Shown: positions 1 to 7,708, counted from the stretch's first letter. The stretch: DNA of 64,000 nt from Bacillota bacterium (GCA_023390655.1 JAEWCL010000026.1:1-64000), one strand, 5' to 3'. The notes: generated from the letters alone by a model not told the origin. Numbers and translations are program-made.

Positions 1-53
1 CTGGGCGCCCGCTTCTTTGATGAGAGGTTGTGATAAAAGCCTGTTGTTTTCTC

Positions 54-953
54 TTATACCGCGCTCTGCGCGGAATACCCGCTGCCAATCGTTCTCCACT
101 TGCTTGCGCTTCCACGGCGGGCCGTCATATCCAGCGTAAGATCCATCAAAATCCATTCGCCGGTCGCATCGTCGTACACTGCATTCCACGCATGGTATCC
201 GCCCGCGGGCTTGCTGTTGCCTTTGACCATCTTGGTGGGGATGCCCACGCTGCGGCACATGGCGGCATAAAGCGAAGCGATATCGTAGCAGATGCCCACT
301 TTTGCCTTAAGAATGGAGTTGGGGGTTGGCGTATAGCGCGTCACCCTTCCAGAGAGAACATCGTAATAGAGATTATAGTCATAGGAGAAGTTCTTGACGA
401 TGTAGCTGTAGATCGCCATGGCCTTGGCCTGCGTTGTCTTCTTGCCATCCGTCAGCTCCAGTGCTTTCTTAGAAACGCTGTCTCCTGCGCGGAAGGAGAT
501 TTCCGTAACGCTGCCAAGATACTTTGTGGCGCTTGCGGGAAGCTCGCTTGCGCTCTCAGAGGCGGGTACGTTCTCCCCCGCAGTGGGGATCTGCTGTACA
601 AAGGCCGCGGCCGAGTCATTTGCAAACGTTACGCTGTCCAGCTTTTTATAAGAGTTGCCGCTGATGTTTTCATACAGCAGGGCGGTAATTTCCTGCGCAC
701 CTTCCGGGAAAGGAAAGCTCTCCTTGGTGCCGGAAACATAATCGTAATACTGGATCATCCGGGTCGTATCGTCCCGCATGCCGACTTTTAACAATTTTCC
801 GGTGTTTGATTCATAATAGACCGTGATATATCCCGCGGATATATTGGTAAGATCGAATGTAGCGGGCGCTGCCAACGCAGTAACCGGCAATAAAGCAGAA
901 ACAACGAGCGCTGCAACAAGCGCTAACGCAGTACTCCGGAATCCTTTCCTCAT
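54..953 (-). CDS. Secreted transglutaminase-like cysteine protease-fold protein
   Basis: This 299-residue protein has a classical signal peptide (residues 1-29, ending in an ALA-type site before APATF). A transglutaminase-like core lies near the C-terminus, with the catalytic triad readable as Cys222 (in KVGICYD), His254 (in GYHAWN) and Asp271 (in LMDLTLD). Family members cross-link or hydrolyse peptide and amide bonds, often in wall or surface proteins; the substrate here is unknown. The ATG at 953 is preceded by an AAAGGGG ribosome-binding site that directly abuts a cyclic-di-GMP-I aptamer, so translation is probably controlled by that second messenger. Known: transglutaminase fold chemistry. 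Inferred: surface function under c-di-GMP control. Confidence 0.85.
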   Translation of the reverse strand: MRKGFRSTALALVAALVVSALLPVTALAAPATFDLTNISAGYITVYYESNTGKLLKVGMRDDTTRMIQYYDYVSGTKESFPFPEGAQEITALLYENISGNSYKKLDSVTFANDSAAAFVQQIPTAGENVPASESASELPASATKYLGSVTEISFRAGDSVSKKALELTDGKKTTQAKAMAIYSYIVKNFSYDYNLYYDVLSGRVTRYTPTPNSILKAKVGICYDIASLYAAMCRSVGIPTKMVKGNSKPAGGYHAWNAVYDDATGEWILMDLTLDMTARRGSASKWRTIGSGYSAQSAV

Positions 954-961
954 TTCAATAC

Positions 962-1040
962 CCCTTTCGGTAGCTGGCTGCCATTTCAGGCCCTTTAGCT
1001 TTGCGCCGCCGCCTTTCGACGGGTTTGCCTTTGTCGCTCA
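962..1040 (-). promoter_or_regulatory. Cyclic-di-GMP-I (GEMM-I) riboswitch aptamer, proximal copy
   Basis: Read on the minus strand the segment carries the hallmark GEMM-I blocks in order: GGCAAACC, a CGAAAGG-capped stem, GCGCAAAGCTA, GGGCCT, then ATGGCAGCCAGCTACCG. The tetraloop and its receptor-like segment are both present. The 3' strand of the closing stem runs straight into the AAAGGGG Shine-Dalgarno of the transglutaminase gene (positions 961-967), and the start codon is at 953. This suggests control of ribosome access rather than transcription termination. The assignment rests on the motif blocks, not on a covariance-model search. Confidence 0.88.
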
Positions 1041-1110
1041 GGTAAGATTACAATACCTTGTCCATACGCTTGTCCTTTTTCGTCCCTGAAAAAGGACAAC
1101 AAAAAAACTT

Positions 1111-1190
1111 CTTTCGGTAGCTGGCTGCCATTTCAGGCCCTTTAGCTTTGCGTCGCCGCCTTTCGACGGGTTTGCCGTTTGTCGTTTAAG
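1111..1190 (-). promoter_or_regulatory. Cyclic-di-GMP-I (GEMM-I) riboswitch aptamer, distal copy
   Basis: This is a second, nearly identical aptamer upstream of the proximal one and in the same orientation. The core differs by only a few bases (for example GCGACGC versus GCGGCGC on the minus strand). Between the two aptamers lies a strong hairpin at 1070-1099 (a 12-bp stem around the loop AGGGAC). It lacks a downstream U-run, so it is not an obvious terminator. Two same-ligand aptamers in one leader are known elsewhere to sharpen the dose response; whether both act here is untested. Confidence 0.86.
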
Positions 1191-1439
1191 TTTCACCAAC
1201 AGATATCACTATTCTGTTCCCCTATATAATAAACCATTTTTGCACAAATTACAACGCAAATCAGGAAAAATTTTGTTCTTTTTTCCTTAAGAATCCTGAA
1301 AAAGCGGGTTATATTTAAAAGCAGATCATTTCGTATGCATATCGATGTGATTTTCGCTTTTTCCTTGTAAAAAAAGGGGATATATTCTATAATGATCAAA
1401 ACATTCCTATATTATTTAGCATTGCAGGGGGCATGCCAC
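1191..1439. other. AT-rich divergent promoter region
   Basis: This 249-base stretch is clearly AT-richer than its surroundings. It separates the riboswitch leader (minus strand) from the BTAD regulator (plus strand), so both promoters should lie here. Plausible -10 boxes exist on both strands (for example TATAAT at 1388-1393, plus strand), but no convincing -35/-10 pair was found for either. No gene is seen. Confidence 0.5.
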
Positions 1440-2645
1440 ATGGCAGGTGACAGCGCGAAACTTTCCGTTAAATTATTTGGCGGATTTTTGGTAGAATACG
1501 GCGGAACCATGCTCAGTACCCTCTCCCCGCGGGCGGACAGCCTGTGGATGCTGTTCCGCTTTTTCATTGCAAATCGCGGCAAATTTATCACTTCCGAAAC
1601 GCTCATCGATATGCTTTGGCAGGAGGACGATGTCGTCAATCCCCGCAAAGCGCTGCAAAATTTAATTTACCGCCTGAGAAAGCAGCTTCCCGAAACCGAT
1701 GAACACGGCCAGCCCTACATCCTTTCCCAGCACCGCACCTACGGCTGGAATGCTGAGGCTGCCGTAAATGTGGATGCGTTTGAATTTGATAAACTGGCGA
1801 GTCTCGTGAAAAGCGGCCTGCCGGACGATGAATTAAAGCTTGCCTGCGAACGCATGATGGAGCTTTATACCGGAGACTATATGGAGGACATCTCCGATGA
1901 AAAATGGGTGGAAACGCTGACCTCCTATTATCGCCGCCAGTATTTTTCCTGTATGAACAGCTATATCAATATGCTCTACGACCAGCACCTCTACAATGAG
2001 GTGATCGACGTATGCGCCGCCGCGCTGCAGCACAACATGTTTGAAGAGCACTACCACGCCATGATGATCCATGCGATGCTTGCAAACGGCAACCGCTATG
2101 GCGCCATGTCCCATTACAAAAGCATTACGGCCCTTTTAAGCAAGGAGCTGGATGTGCAGCCTTCCGAGGAACTAAAGGCCGCCGGACGCAGCATCAGCAC
2201 CACCAGCCAGCCGCAGCGCCCGGATATCGGAATGGTGCTTGACGATCTTAGGTCCGCCGCCGCCGCCGCCGGGCCCATGCTTTGCGAGGCAGATGTGTTC
2301 CGCCAGATTTTCCAGCTGTATGAGCGCAAGAACCGCCGCGAGCAGGTCGCCTGCATGCTGGTGATGTACACAATCGTCGCACAGAGCCGCGAGCTTTCGG
2401 ACCAGGAAATGTTCCAGGTCATGTCCGCGCTCAAACGTTCCTGCATGCTCTCGCTGCGCAAATCCGATGTGCTGACCCAGCACTCCAATACGCAGTTGCT
2501 GATGATTCTTCCAAACGCGACAGAGATCAACATCAGCATCGTGCTCATGCGCATCCAGCAGAAATTCACGCAGCTTTGCCTGGAAAACGGCGTTACGCTC
2601 ACTACCCAGGTGCGCTCCATCCAACCGCGCCAGCAGCTGATGTAG
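1440..2645 (+). CDS. BTAD-domain transcriptional regulator with a degenerate GGDEF-like C-terminus
   Basis: With the ATG at 1440 (AGGGGG ribosome-binding site eight bases upstream) the product has 401 residues; an earlier in-frame ATG at 1392 lacks such a site. Residues about 8-100 form an OmpR/SARP-type winged helix, followed by a bacterial transcriptional activator domain of TPR-like helices to about residue 245. The last 110 residues have the layout of a GGDEF domain (LRKSDV, then SNTQL at 349-353 where GGDEF should be, then LLMILPN), so they cannot be a working cyclase. It is divergent from the riboswitch-controlled gene. Regulation of that gene is an inference from position. Confidence 0.75.
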   Translation: MAGDSAKLSVKLFGGFLVEYGGTMLSTLSPRADSLWMLFRFFIANRGKFITSETLIDMLWQEDDVVNPRKALQNLIYRLRKQLPETDEHGQPYILSQHRTYGWNAEAAVNVDAFEFDKLASLVKSGLPDDELKLACERMMELYTGDYMEDISDEKWVETLTSYYRRQYFSCMNSYINMLYDQHLYNEVIDVCAAALQHNMFEEHYHAMMIHAMLANGNRYGAMSHYKSITALLSKELDVQPSEELKAAGRSISTTSQPQRPDIGMVLDDLRSAAAAAGPMLCEADVFRQIFQLYERKNRREQVACMLVMYTIVAQSRELSDQEMFQVMSALKRSCMLSLRKSDVLTQHSNTQLLMILPNATEINISIVLMRIQQKFTQLCLENGVTLTTQVRSIQPRQQLM

Positions 2646-2676
2646 CGCCGCAACCTCTCGTCTCAGCAAAGCGATA

Positions 2677-2702
2677 ATATCCCGGCCAAATGGCCGGGAT
2701 AT
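2677..2702. terminator. Bidirectional hairpin between convergent genes
   Basis: ATATCCCGGCC and GGCCGGGATAT form a perfect 11-bp stem around AAAT, located between the convergent regulator and phosphoesterase genes. The flanking T-runs are short, so termination strength is uncertain. Confidence 0.7.
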
Positions 2703-2706
2703 GTGT

Positions 2707-3792
2707 TTATATTCCCTTGAGCGTAACCAGAACGATTTCCGCCGGGCTGCCCACCCGCATGGGAAATCCCCATGCGCCCGCGCCGGAGCTGACGATGATT
2801 TGATATGCACCCCTTCGGTGGTACCCATAGTTGTATTCAAAAATGCCAAACAGCTCTGTGAGCAGTCCCCCGGGGAACAACTGCCCCGCATGCGTATGCC
2901 CGGAAAGCTGCAGGTCTACGCCTGCCTTTTCGGCCTCAAAAAGCCGCACCGGCTCATGATCCAGTACTATGATGGGCTGTTTTTTATCCGCTTCCTCCAA
3001 AAGCAGGCCAAGCGGCGCGCGCGTATTGGAATCCGGATCGTCCCTGCCCACAAGGTACATGCCGCCGATTGTGAGCGCCTCGTCCTTGAGCGGCATGATA
3101 CCTGCAGCTTCAAGGCGATTGAACATGGATACAAGGTCCATGCCATGCATTGCCTGCGCGTCGTATTCATGATTTCCAGGGACATAATAAACGCCCAGCG
3201 GCGCACGCAAGCCCGCAAACGCGCGATAGGACGCGAGCCGGTCTTCCTCTGTGGTACGCTCCTCATAAATGTCCCCGCCAAGCACGATCATATCCGGCGA
3301 AAGCACCATGATTTTCTCTACGATGCCGTCTAAATCTTCCTTTTGGATTGCTGTGCCGATGTGCATATCGCTGATAAACGCGATGCGCGCCGGAGCGGCC
3401 AACGGCTTCTCCACCCTGACGTCGTATGTTGTTACCACAATGTTTTTTGCATTAAAGACGCCGTATACGCACACCACCAAGGACAGCACAACCGGCAAAA
3501 CACCGCCCAGATAGATGCGCCGCCAGCCCGCCTCTATACGCCTTGTGCGCGAAAGCAGCCGTATTGCAAGGAAGACGGCGTCTGTTATCACATAAGACAT
3601 GCACAGGTATAAATAGAACCCCACCAGAACGCTGTTGGATAGCGCCGTGCAAAACAGCAGCAGCGCGCTCAGAAGCGCGGAACAAAGCCACGCCAGCCCG
3701 GGCTGCAGCTTTTGGAATATGGGTAAGCCCCGAAAATGCGGCCACAGATAAAAAGCGCCTGCAATCATGGCCATAACAGCAAAATTGCGCAT
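2707..3792 (-). CDS. Membrane-anchored metallophosphoesterase (YkuE/YaeI type)
   Basis: The first 110 residues hold about four hydrophobic segments. The calcineurin-like metallophosphoesterase domain follows, with all metal-binding motifs visible: FISDMH, GGDIYE, PGNHEYD, and the final SGHTHAGQ. Relatives hydrolyse phosphoesters at the membrane, for example UDP-diacylglucosamine or wall and lipid precursors; the substrate cannot be told from sequence. The ATG at 3792 has a GGGGAGAG ribosome-binding site; a TTG 18 bases upstream is less likely. It stands alone, convergent to the BTAD regulator. Confidence 0.85.
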   Translation of the reverse strand: MRNFAVMAMIAGAFYLWPHFRGLPIFQKLQPGLAWLCSALLSALLLFCTALSNSVLVGFYLYLCMSYVITDAVFLAIRLLSRTRRIEAGWRRIYLGGVLPVVLSLVVCVYGVFNAKNIVVTTYDVRVEKPLAAPARIAFISDMHIGTAIQKEDLDGIVEKIMVLSPDMIVLGGDIYEERTTEEDRLASYRAFAGLRAPLGVYYVPGNHEYDAQAMHGMDLVSMFNRLEAAGIMPLKDEALTIGGMYLVGRDDPDSNTRAPLGLLLEEADKKQPIIVLDHEPVRLFEAEKAGVDLQLSGHTHAGQLFPGGLLTELFGIFEYNYGYHRRGAYQIIVSSGAGAWGFPMRVGSPAEIVLVTLKGI

Positions 3793-3973
3793 GCACTCTC
3801 CCCTTTCCAACGCGTTTGCGCGCGATAATCAAAGCTCGCCTCTTAGTATATGCCGTGTCCGGAGGGATAATCAAGCTGCATACGGGTTTGCCGCGTGCGG
3901 CAGATGATTTTTCTCATGCAAGGGGCTTGACAGGCAATCAAAAAGCAGGTAATATTATTCATGCGCCGCGCGT

Positions 3974-4049
3974 GCCCAGTTCGTCTAGTGGCCTAGGACG
4001 CTGCCCTCTCACGGCAGTGACAGGGGTTCGACTCCCCTACTGGGTGCCA
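3974..4049 (+). tRNA. tRNA-Glu (anticodon CTC)
   Basis: All arms can be folded by hand. The acceptor stem is GCCCAGT with ACTGGGT (first pair G-U). The anticodon stem is CTGCC/GGCAG with loop CTCTCAC, giving anticodon CTC, and the T-arm loop is TTCGACT. CCA is encoded at 4047-4049. It reads GAG codons. A terminator follows at once. The 3' region is linked to a repeat that occurs again at 5185-5305. Confidence 0.95.
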
Positions 4050-4051
4050 AA

Positions 4052-4083
4052 ATAAAAATCCATCCACAAGGATGGATTTTTTA
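4052..4083 (+). terminator. Terminator of tRNA-Glu
   Basis: AAATCCATCC and GGATGGATTT pair around ACAA, followed by a T-run. A related hairpin sits in the same relative position before the second repeat copy at 5140-5170. Confidence 0.88.
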
Positions 4084-4097
4084 TTTGCCCTTAATAA

Positions 4098-4218
4098 GGA
4101 GAGTCGAAGGTGCGGCCGAGCCTTGCGAGGCGAAAAACAGTCCTGTGAACTGTTTTTCAGCGCGCCCCGGACTGGCGCGGCATTGCCCCAGTGCCGCCGG
4201 GACTTCCCTACTGGGTGC
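4098..4218 (+). repeat. tRNA-associated structured repeat, copy 1
   Basis: This roughly 120-base unit begins GGAGAGTCGAAGG and ends TTCCCTACTGGGTG, so its ends resemble, in inverted and direct order, the T-arm and acceptor end of the neighbouring tRNA-Glu. Inside, AAAAACAGT and ACTGTTTTT form a hairpin. Copy 2 (5185-5305) keeps the same layout, with changes on both sides of this stem. It is not coding: open frames through it are tRNA and repeat shadows. Confidence 0.75.
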
Positions 4219-4577
4219 AGAACATCTACCATCTATGATAAAAAATTTTGTCGGCAGGTAGTTTTTGTTTTGCCTGAAAGTCCTCTAACAGGGCCTTTCG
4301 GCTTCGACATCTCCTTTCTGGGTTCTTTGTCGGTTTATAACTGTTTACAAACAGATGCAACCAAAAGGCTTGATTTTTTAACAATTGGTGTGCTAAAGTG
4401 CTTAAGTTAAGGAATTAACGCACAGCGACCGCCAAAAACCACTCCCTACAGCCTGATTTAATTATAAAAAGTTAAGGCTTTCCCTGATAGGGACAGGTAA
4501 GTCGCAGAGGACGCTGCTTGAAAGGCGAATGGCCGCATTAGAGATTGCGCTTGCGCTGATTGAAAGGATCAATGCCT
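4219..4577. other. AT-richer intergenic stretch before the VanZ gene
   Basis: No convincing gene is seen in these 359 bases, and base composition is lower in G+C than the flanking genes. From about 4450 an open plus-strand frame reads through LLERRMAALEIALALIERI and runs out of frame into the VanZ gene. This could be the remnant of a deleted coding sequence, but there is no good start. A weak hairpin-like segment lies near 4273-4306. Confidence 0.4.
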
Positions 4578-5063
4578 ATGCACCAAAAGAAGATAAAGCA
4601 CCCTGTCGTGCTTACCCTGTTCGTTTTATACGTACTGGCTATTCTGTTCCTGCTTGTTATCCCGAACAACTACCGTGGTCATAATGTACTGGTAGGTGGG
4701 CTGACTTCGGAACGCTGGGTAGCGTATATCGGGCGCAACTGGAACCTCATACCGTTTCGGGGTATTGCGGAGCAGATAAGTTCTATTTTTGCCGAAAACG
4801 ATGTTGCTCGAAACATCATCTACTTGGCGGGAAATCTTATAGGTTTTTCGCCACTGGGCTTTTTCCTGCCTTCGCTGTTTTCAAAGCAGCGAAAGTTCAC
4901 GGCTTTTATCATCACTGTCGTGCTGGCTCTCATGTGTCTGGAACTTGCTCAGTTGATGACGATGCGTGGCTCGTTTGACATTGACGACATCATCCTGAAT
5001 GCCGCCGGGGCTTGTCTTGGATTTTGGATTCTGAGAAAGCCCGTCGGGCGGATTACTCAATGA
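4578..5063 (+). CDS. VanZ-like membrane protein
   Basis: The 161-residue product has four to five hydrophobic segments (about residues 9-28, 70-95, 103-123, 137-153) and the typical VanZ features: NLIPF near residue 55, RNIIYLAGNLIGFSPLGFFLP, and an FDIDDIILNAAG motif near the C-terminus. VanZ of Enterococcus lowers teicoplanin susceptibility by an unknown route; most homologues are uncharacterised. The ATG at 4578 is nine bases from an AAAGGA site; ATG 4572 and TTG 4560 are too close to it. The gene sits alone between the two tRNA-linked repeats and may have been acquired. Confidence 0.85.
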   Translation: MHQKKIKHPVVLTLFVLYVLAILFLLVIPNNYRGHNVLVGGLTSERWVAYIGRNWNLIPFRGIAEQISSIFAENDVARNIIYLAGNLIGFSPLGFFLPSLFSKQRKFTAFIITVVLALMCLELAQLMTMRGSFDIDDIILNAAGACLGFWILRKPVGRITQ

Positions 5064-5139
5064 GCAATAGAGGTATTCAAATTAACGATTTGCGGTCGGA
5101 GAGTACATTTTATCAATAGATGGTACTAACGCCAAATAG

Positions 5140-5170
5140 AAAAACTCATCCAAACGGGATGGGTTTTTCT
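5140..5170 (+). terminator. Terminator after the VanZ gene
   Basis: AAAAACTCATCC and GGGATGGGTTTTT pair around AAAC. The hairpin and the preceding GCCAAATAG resemble the tRNA 3' end and terminator at 4047-4083, as if this region were a diverged copy of it. Confidence 0.78.
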
Positions 5171-5184
5171 GTTTCTGAATTGCA

Positions 5185-5305
5185 AGTAGGGGAGTCGAAG
5201 GTTCGGCCGGGCCGTGCGAGGTGAAAAACAATCCAATGAACTGTTTTCAGCGCTCCAGGCTGGCGGCGGCGCTGCCCCAATGCCGCCGGTGCTCCCCTAC
5301 TGGAT
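5185..5305 (+). repeat. tRNA-associated structured repeat, copy 2
   Basis: It begins AGTAGGGGAGTCGAAGG and ends GGTGCTCCCCTACTGG, so the termini are inverted copies of each other and of the T-arm/acceptor end of tRNA-Glu. The internal hairpin is AAAACA/TGTTTT, versus AAAAACAGT/ACTGTTTTT in copy 1. It abuts the 3' end of spoIIP, which is transcribed toward it. Confidence 0.75.
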
Positions 5306-5315
5306 GATACCATCT

Positions 5316-6131
5316 TTACTGTATGCTCTCCGAAATCGCCTTGGCAAGATGCTGCGCGGCGTTGCACGCTTCTGTAAGCGTGTTCCTGTTGTTGCCGATA
5401 TTGACAAGCAGGCAGCGCCCGACCTGCTGATTGTATCGCCCGTCCTTCACCCTGATTGGTTTTACCAGCTGCGCGTCCGTTGCGTTCAGCTGCACAAACA
5501 GCTGCTTGGCAAGGGCAAAGTTCTCCCGGTAATCCGGCCTTTCACCGTCATCCGTACGCGCGCCGGTTCCCACCACAAACAGGATCGGCGCCGCCTTTTT
5601 ACCGTCCACCACGGCAACAGTACCGGTATCCCCTGCATCGCGGTGGATATCAAGATACAGTTCAATGGACGGATACTGTTCCTGATAACGCTGCATTGTA
5701 ACCAGCGAGCGCGTATAGGCAGCCGATAATTTTGGTATTGCATGGTTTGTTTTATCATGGAGGACCTCAATCCCGTATTCTTCCAGGCGCTCGGCCAGCG
5801 CTTCACCAACGGCGATGACGTTTTTCCGCGCATCGTCCGTCTGCCAATCGGAATGCGTATCGCCCGGGCCCGGCGCATACGCCTCTGTGGTATGGCTGTG
5901 GTATATGAGTATTTTCGGCCCGTCTCCGCTGAAACGGAGCTTCGCAGCCTCAACCGAGGCAAGCTCTTTTTGAAGAGATGCGGGTAAATCCGTATCAAGC
6001 AACAATACTTCCTCCCCGCTCGGCGCTTGCTGCGCCTGTGAAATCATGGGCCGCGATAACAGAATTCCAAACATGAACAGAAGTGCAATAAAAACCGCAA
6101 GCCCTCCTGCGCACGCTTTTCTTACAATCAT
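5316..6131 (-). CDS. spoIIP: Stage II sporulation protein P (amidase/endopeptidase)
   Basis: This 271-residue protein has an N-terminal membrane anchor (about residues 8-26) and the SpoIIP catalytic domain: ILIYHSHTTEAY, ELYLDIHRDA and NIGNNRNTLTEA. SpoIIP cleaves peptidoglycan cross-links and stem peptides with SpoIID and SpoIIM during engulfment of the forespore. It is somewhat short for the family because the linker is short. The ATG at 6131 lies seven bases from GAAGGGGG; the ATG at 6137 is too near that site. An ABC-2 permease gene lies 91 bases upstream on the same strand. Confidence 0.92.
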   Translation of the reverse strand: MIVRKACAGGLAVFIALLFMFGILLSRPMISQAQQAPSGEEVLLLDTDLPASLQKELASVEAAKLRFSGDGPKILIYHSHTTEAYAPGPGDTHSDWQTDDARKNVIAVGEALAERLEEYGIEVLHDKTNHAIPKLSAAYTRSLVTMQRYQEQYPSIELYLDIHRDAGDTGTVAVVDGKKAAPILFVVGTGARTDDGERPDYRENFALAKQLFVQLNATDAQLVKPIRVKDGRYNQQVGRCLLVNIGNNRNTLTEACNAAQHLAKAISESIQ

Positions 6132-6222
6132 TTCCATACCCCCTTCCCTTCCCTTCCAGCCTATGCGGTGCCAGTCCCGCTATACCGTGTTCACAATCTT
6201 TTTACTTCTCACTGCCAGCCTT

Positions 6223-6987
6223 CTACCATACCGCGCCGCTGCTGCGCCATACCCGCCTGAGGCATCGCATGCCAACCAGCCCCGTAACGGTTACTGCTGC
6301 AAAAAACACCGCCCCATGCTCCACGGTGGGCAATACGCCGGAGGTCACAATGCTTCTGAGGCAGTCCGCAAGATAATACATGGGGTTCAGGCGCATCATA
6401 AACAGCAGCAGCCCCGTAAAATTGCCCGCAGGCCAGACGATGGGCGACGTCCAAAAGAAATACGGCATGGTGATTGCAAGCCCTTTGCTCCCTCCTGCCG
6501 GGAACAGGGGCAGAAACGCCGCCGCAAACATGCCCTGCGCGGCGGCATTGCAGGCGCTGCAGGCAACAAAGTAAAGCAGCAGCCACAGCCGCTGCAGCGC
6601 TACGCCATACAGCAGCGCTACAAGCAGGCAGACACCTGTCCACAACAGCAGCGTAGGGAGCGCCGCAACCGCCTGCCCGGCCGGAAACAGGGAGGGGGAA
6701 TATCCGTCTGCCCCGAATATACTTTTGATGCCTTCCGGCTCTTCCAAAATGGAAAAGAGCACCTCACGAAAATAAAACCAGGGTGCAAGCCCCCCAAGCA
6801 GAAATACCGCGTAAGGCATCCCCTGCACGGATATGAACGCGCGCAGCGCAAAGAAGAGCGCCGCCGCCGTTACCGCCTGCTCCAATACGCTTCTTAAGCG
6901 CGCGTGCCTGCCATACCGCCTGTACAGTACGGCTGCAAGCAAAAAAAATCGGTTGTTGGGTCTTTGCCGGATACGTCTTTTCTTCAT
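6223..6987 (-). CDS. ABC-2 type transporter permease (polysaccharide/teichoic acid export type)
   Basis: The 254-residue product has six hydrophobic segments and the family signatures GLAPWFYFREVL, MPYFFWTSPIVWP and MRLNPMYYLAD. These resemble TagG/RfbA/Wzm permeases, which export polysaccharide or teichoic acid chains with a separate ATPase. No ATPase gene is next to it, so its partner must lie outside the window or the gene is an orphan. The start is the ATG at 6987 behind GGGAAGG; a GTG nine bases earlier is possible. Confidence 0.8.
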   Translation of the reverse strand: MKKRRIRQRPNNRFFLLAAVLYRRYGRHARLRSVLEQAVTAAALFFALRAFISVQGMPYAVFLLGGLAPWFYFREVLFSILEEPEGIKSIFGADGYSPSLFPAGQAVAALPTLLLWTGVCLLVALLYGVALQRLWLLLYFVACSACNAAAQGMFAAAFLPLFPAGGSKGLAITMPYFFWTSPIVWPAGNFTGLLLFMMRLNPMYYLADCLRSIVTSGVLPTVEHGAVFFAAVTVTGLVGMRCLRRVWRSSGAVW

Positions 6988-7076
6988 AAAAAACACCTTC
7001 CCGTATAGGCTGTGCGCCCAACGGAAAGGTATGTGTGTGAATAACTGGTCGCCTGTCCGAATGCAGGATATGTACC

Positions 7077-7646
7077 TTATCGGAACAGGATGTTTCCTTC
7101 TTCCGCCCCTTCAATAATCGCAAGCGATTCCACGTGAATGCCCTGCTCCCGAAGCCGCGCGCCGCCGGGCTGAAACCCTTTTTCTACCGCAATGCCAACG
7201 CCCGCAAGTGAAGCACCGGATTGATTGACAATTTCAATCACACCGCGCATGGCCTCTCCGTTTGCAAGAAAATCGTCCACCACAAGTACGTTGTCATGTT
7301 CAGTCAGCCACTGCCTGGCCAGAATCAGCGTTACCTTCTTTTTGTAGGTATAGGAGAAAATATCACTTTGATAAAGGCCGCCCTCTATATTATCGCTCTT
7401 TGCTTTTTTAATAAACACCATGGGGACGTCAAATTCCAGCGCCGTAATCGCCGCAAGCGCAATGCCGGACGCTTCCACAGTTACAATTTTATTAATAGTA
7501 GGATCGGGAAACAGTCTGCGGAATTCCTTTGCAAGCGCCTGCATCAGACGGATATCCACCTGATGGTTTAAAAAACCGTCAATTTTAATAATATTCCCAG
7601 GCAGAACACGTCCTTCTGCACAAATTCTTTCTTTCAATAGTTTCAT
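7077..7646 (-). CDS. xpt: Xanthine phosphoribosyltransferase
   Basis: The 189-residue protein matches Xpt over its full length: MKLLKERI start, GFLNHQVD, TVEASGIALA, and the PRPP-binding loop VLVVDDFLANG at residues 120-130. It converts xanthine and PRPP to XMP in purine salvage. The ATG at 7646 follows an AGAGGG site; the TTG six bases earlier is disfavoured. It is divergent from rex. No purine riboswitch was recognised in its short leader. Confidence 0.93.
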   Translation of the reverse strand: MKLLKERICAEGRVLPGNIIKIDGFLNHQVDIRLMQALAKEFRRLFPDPTINKIVTVEASGIALAAITALEFDVPMVFIKKAKSDNIEGGLYQSDIFSYTYKKKVTLILARQWLTEHDNVLVVDDFLANGEAMRGVIEIVNQSGASLAGVGIAVEKGFQPGGARLREQGIHVESLAIIEGAEEGNILFR

Positions 7647-7679
7647 GCACAAGCCCTCTATTAACGTATATTTTATCTT

Positions 7680-7708
7680 ATTATGCTTCAGTTCATCCGA
7701 TATTTCAA
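7680..7708 (-). promoter_or_regulatory. Candidate sigma-A promoter of xpt
   Basis: On the minus strand TTGAAA (7703-7708) and CATAAT (7680-7685) are separated by 17 bases, 34 bases ahead of the xpt start. The -10 box is imperfect. Confidence 0.45.

Noticed and set aside
1070..1099. Intrinsic terminator between the tandem aptamers
   Set aside because: The stem is strong but there is no U-run after it on the minus strand; the T-run lies on the wrong side.
3993..4232. Minus-strand open frame reading WHPVGESNPCHCRERAAS near its end
   Set aside because: It is the antisense of tRNA-Glu and its repeat; this type of frame is a known tRNA shadow.
5185..5305. Integrase-type attachment site proven by the repeats
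   Set aside because: No integrase or excision gene is present between the copies, so attachment function is not supported beyond the repeat itself.
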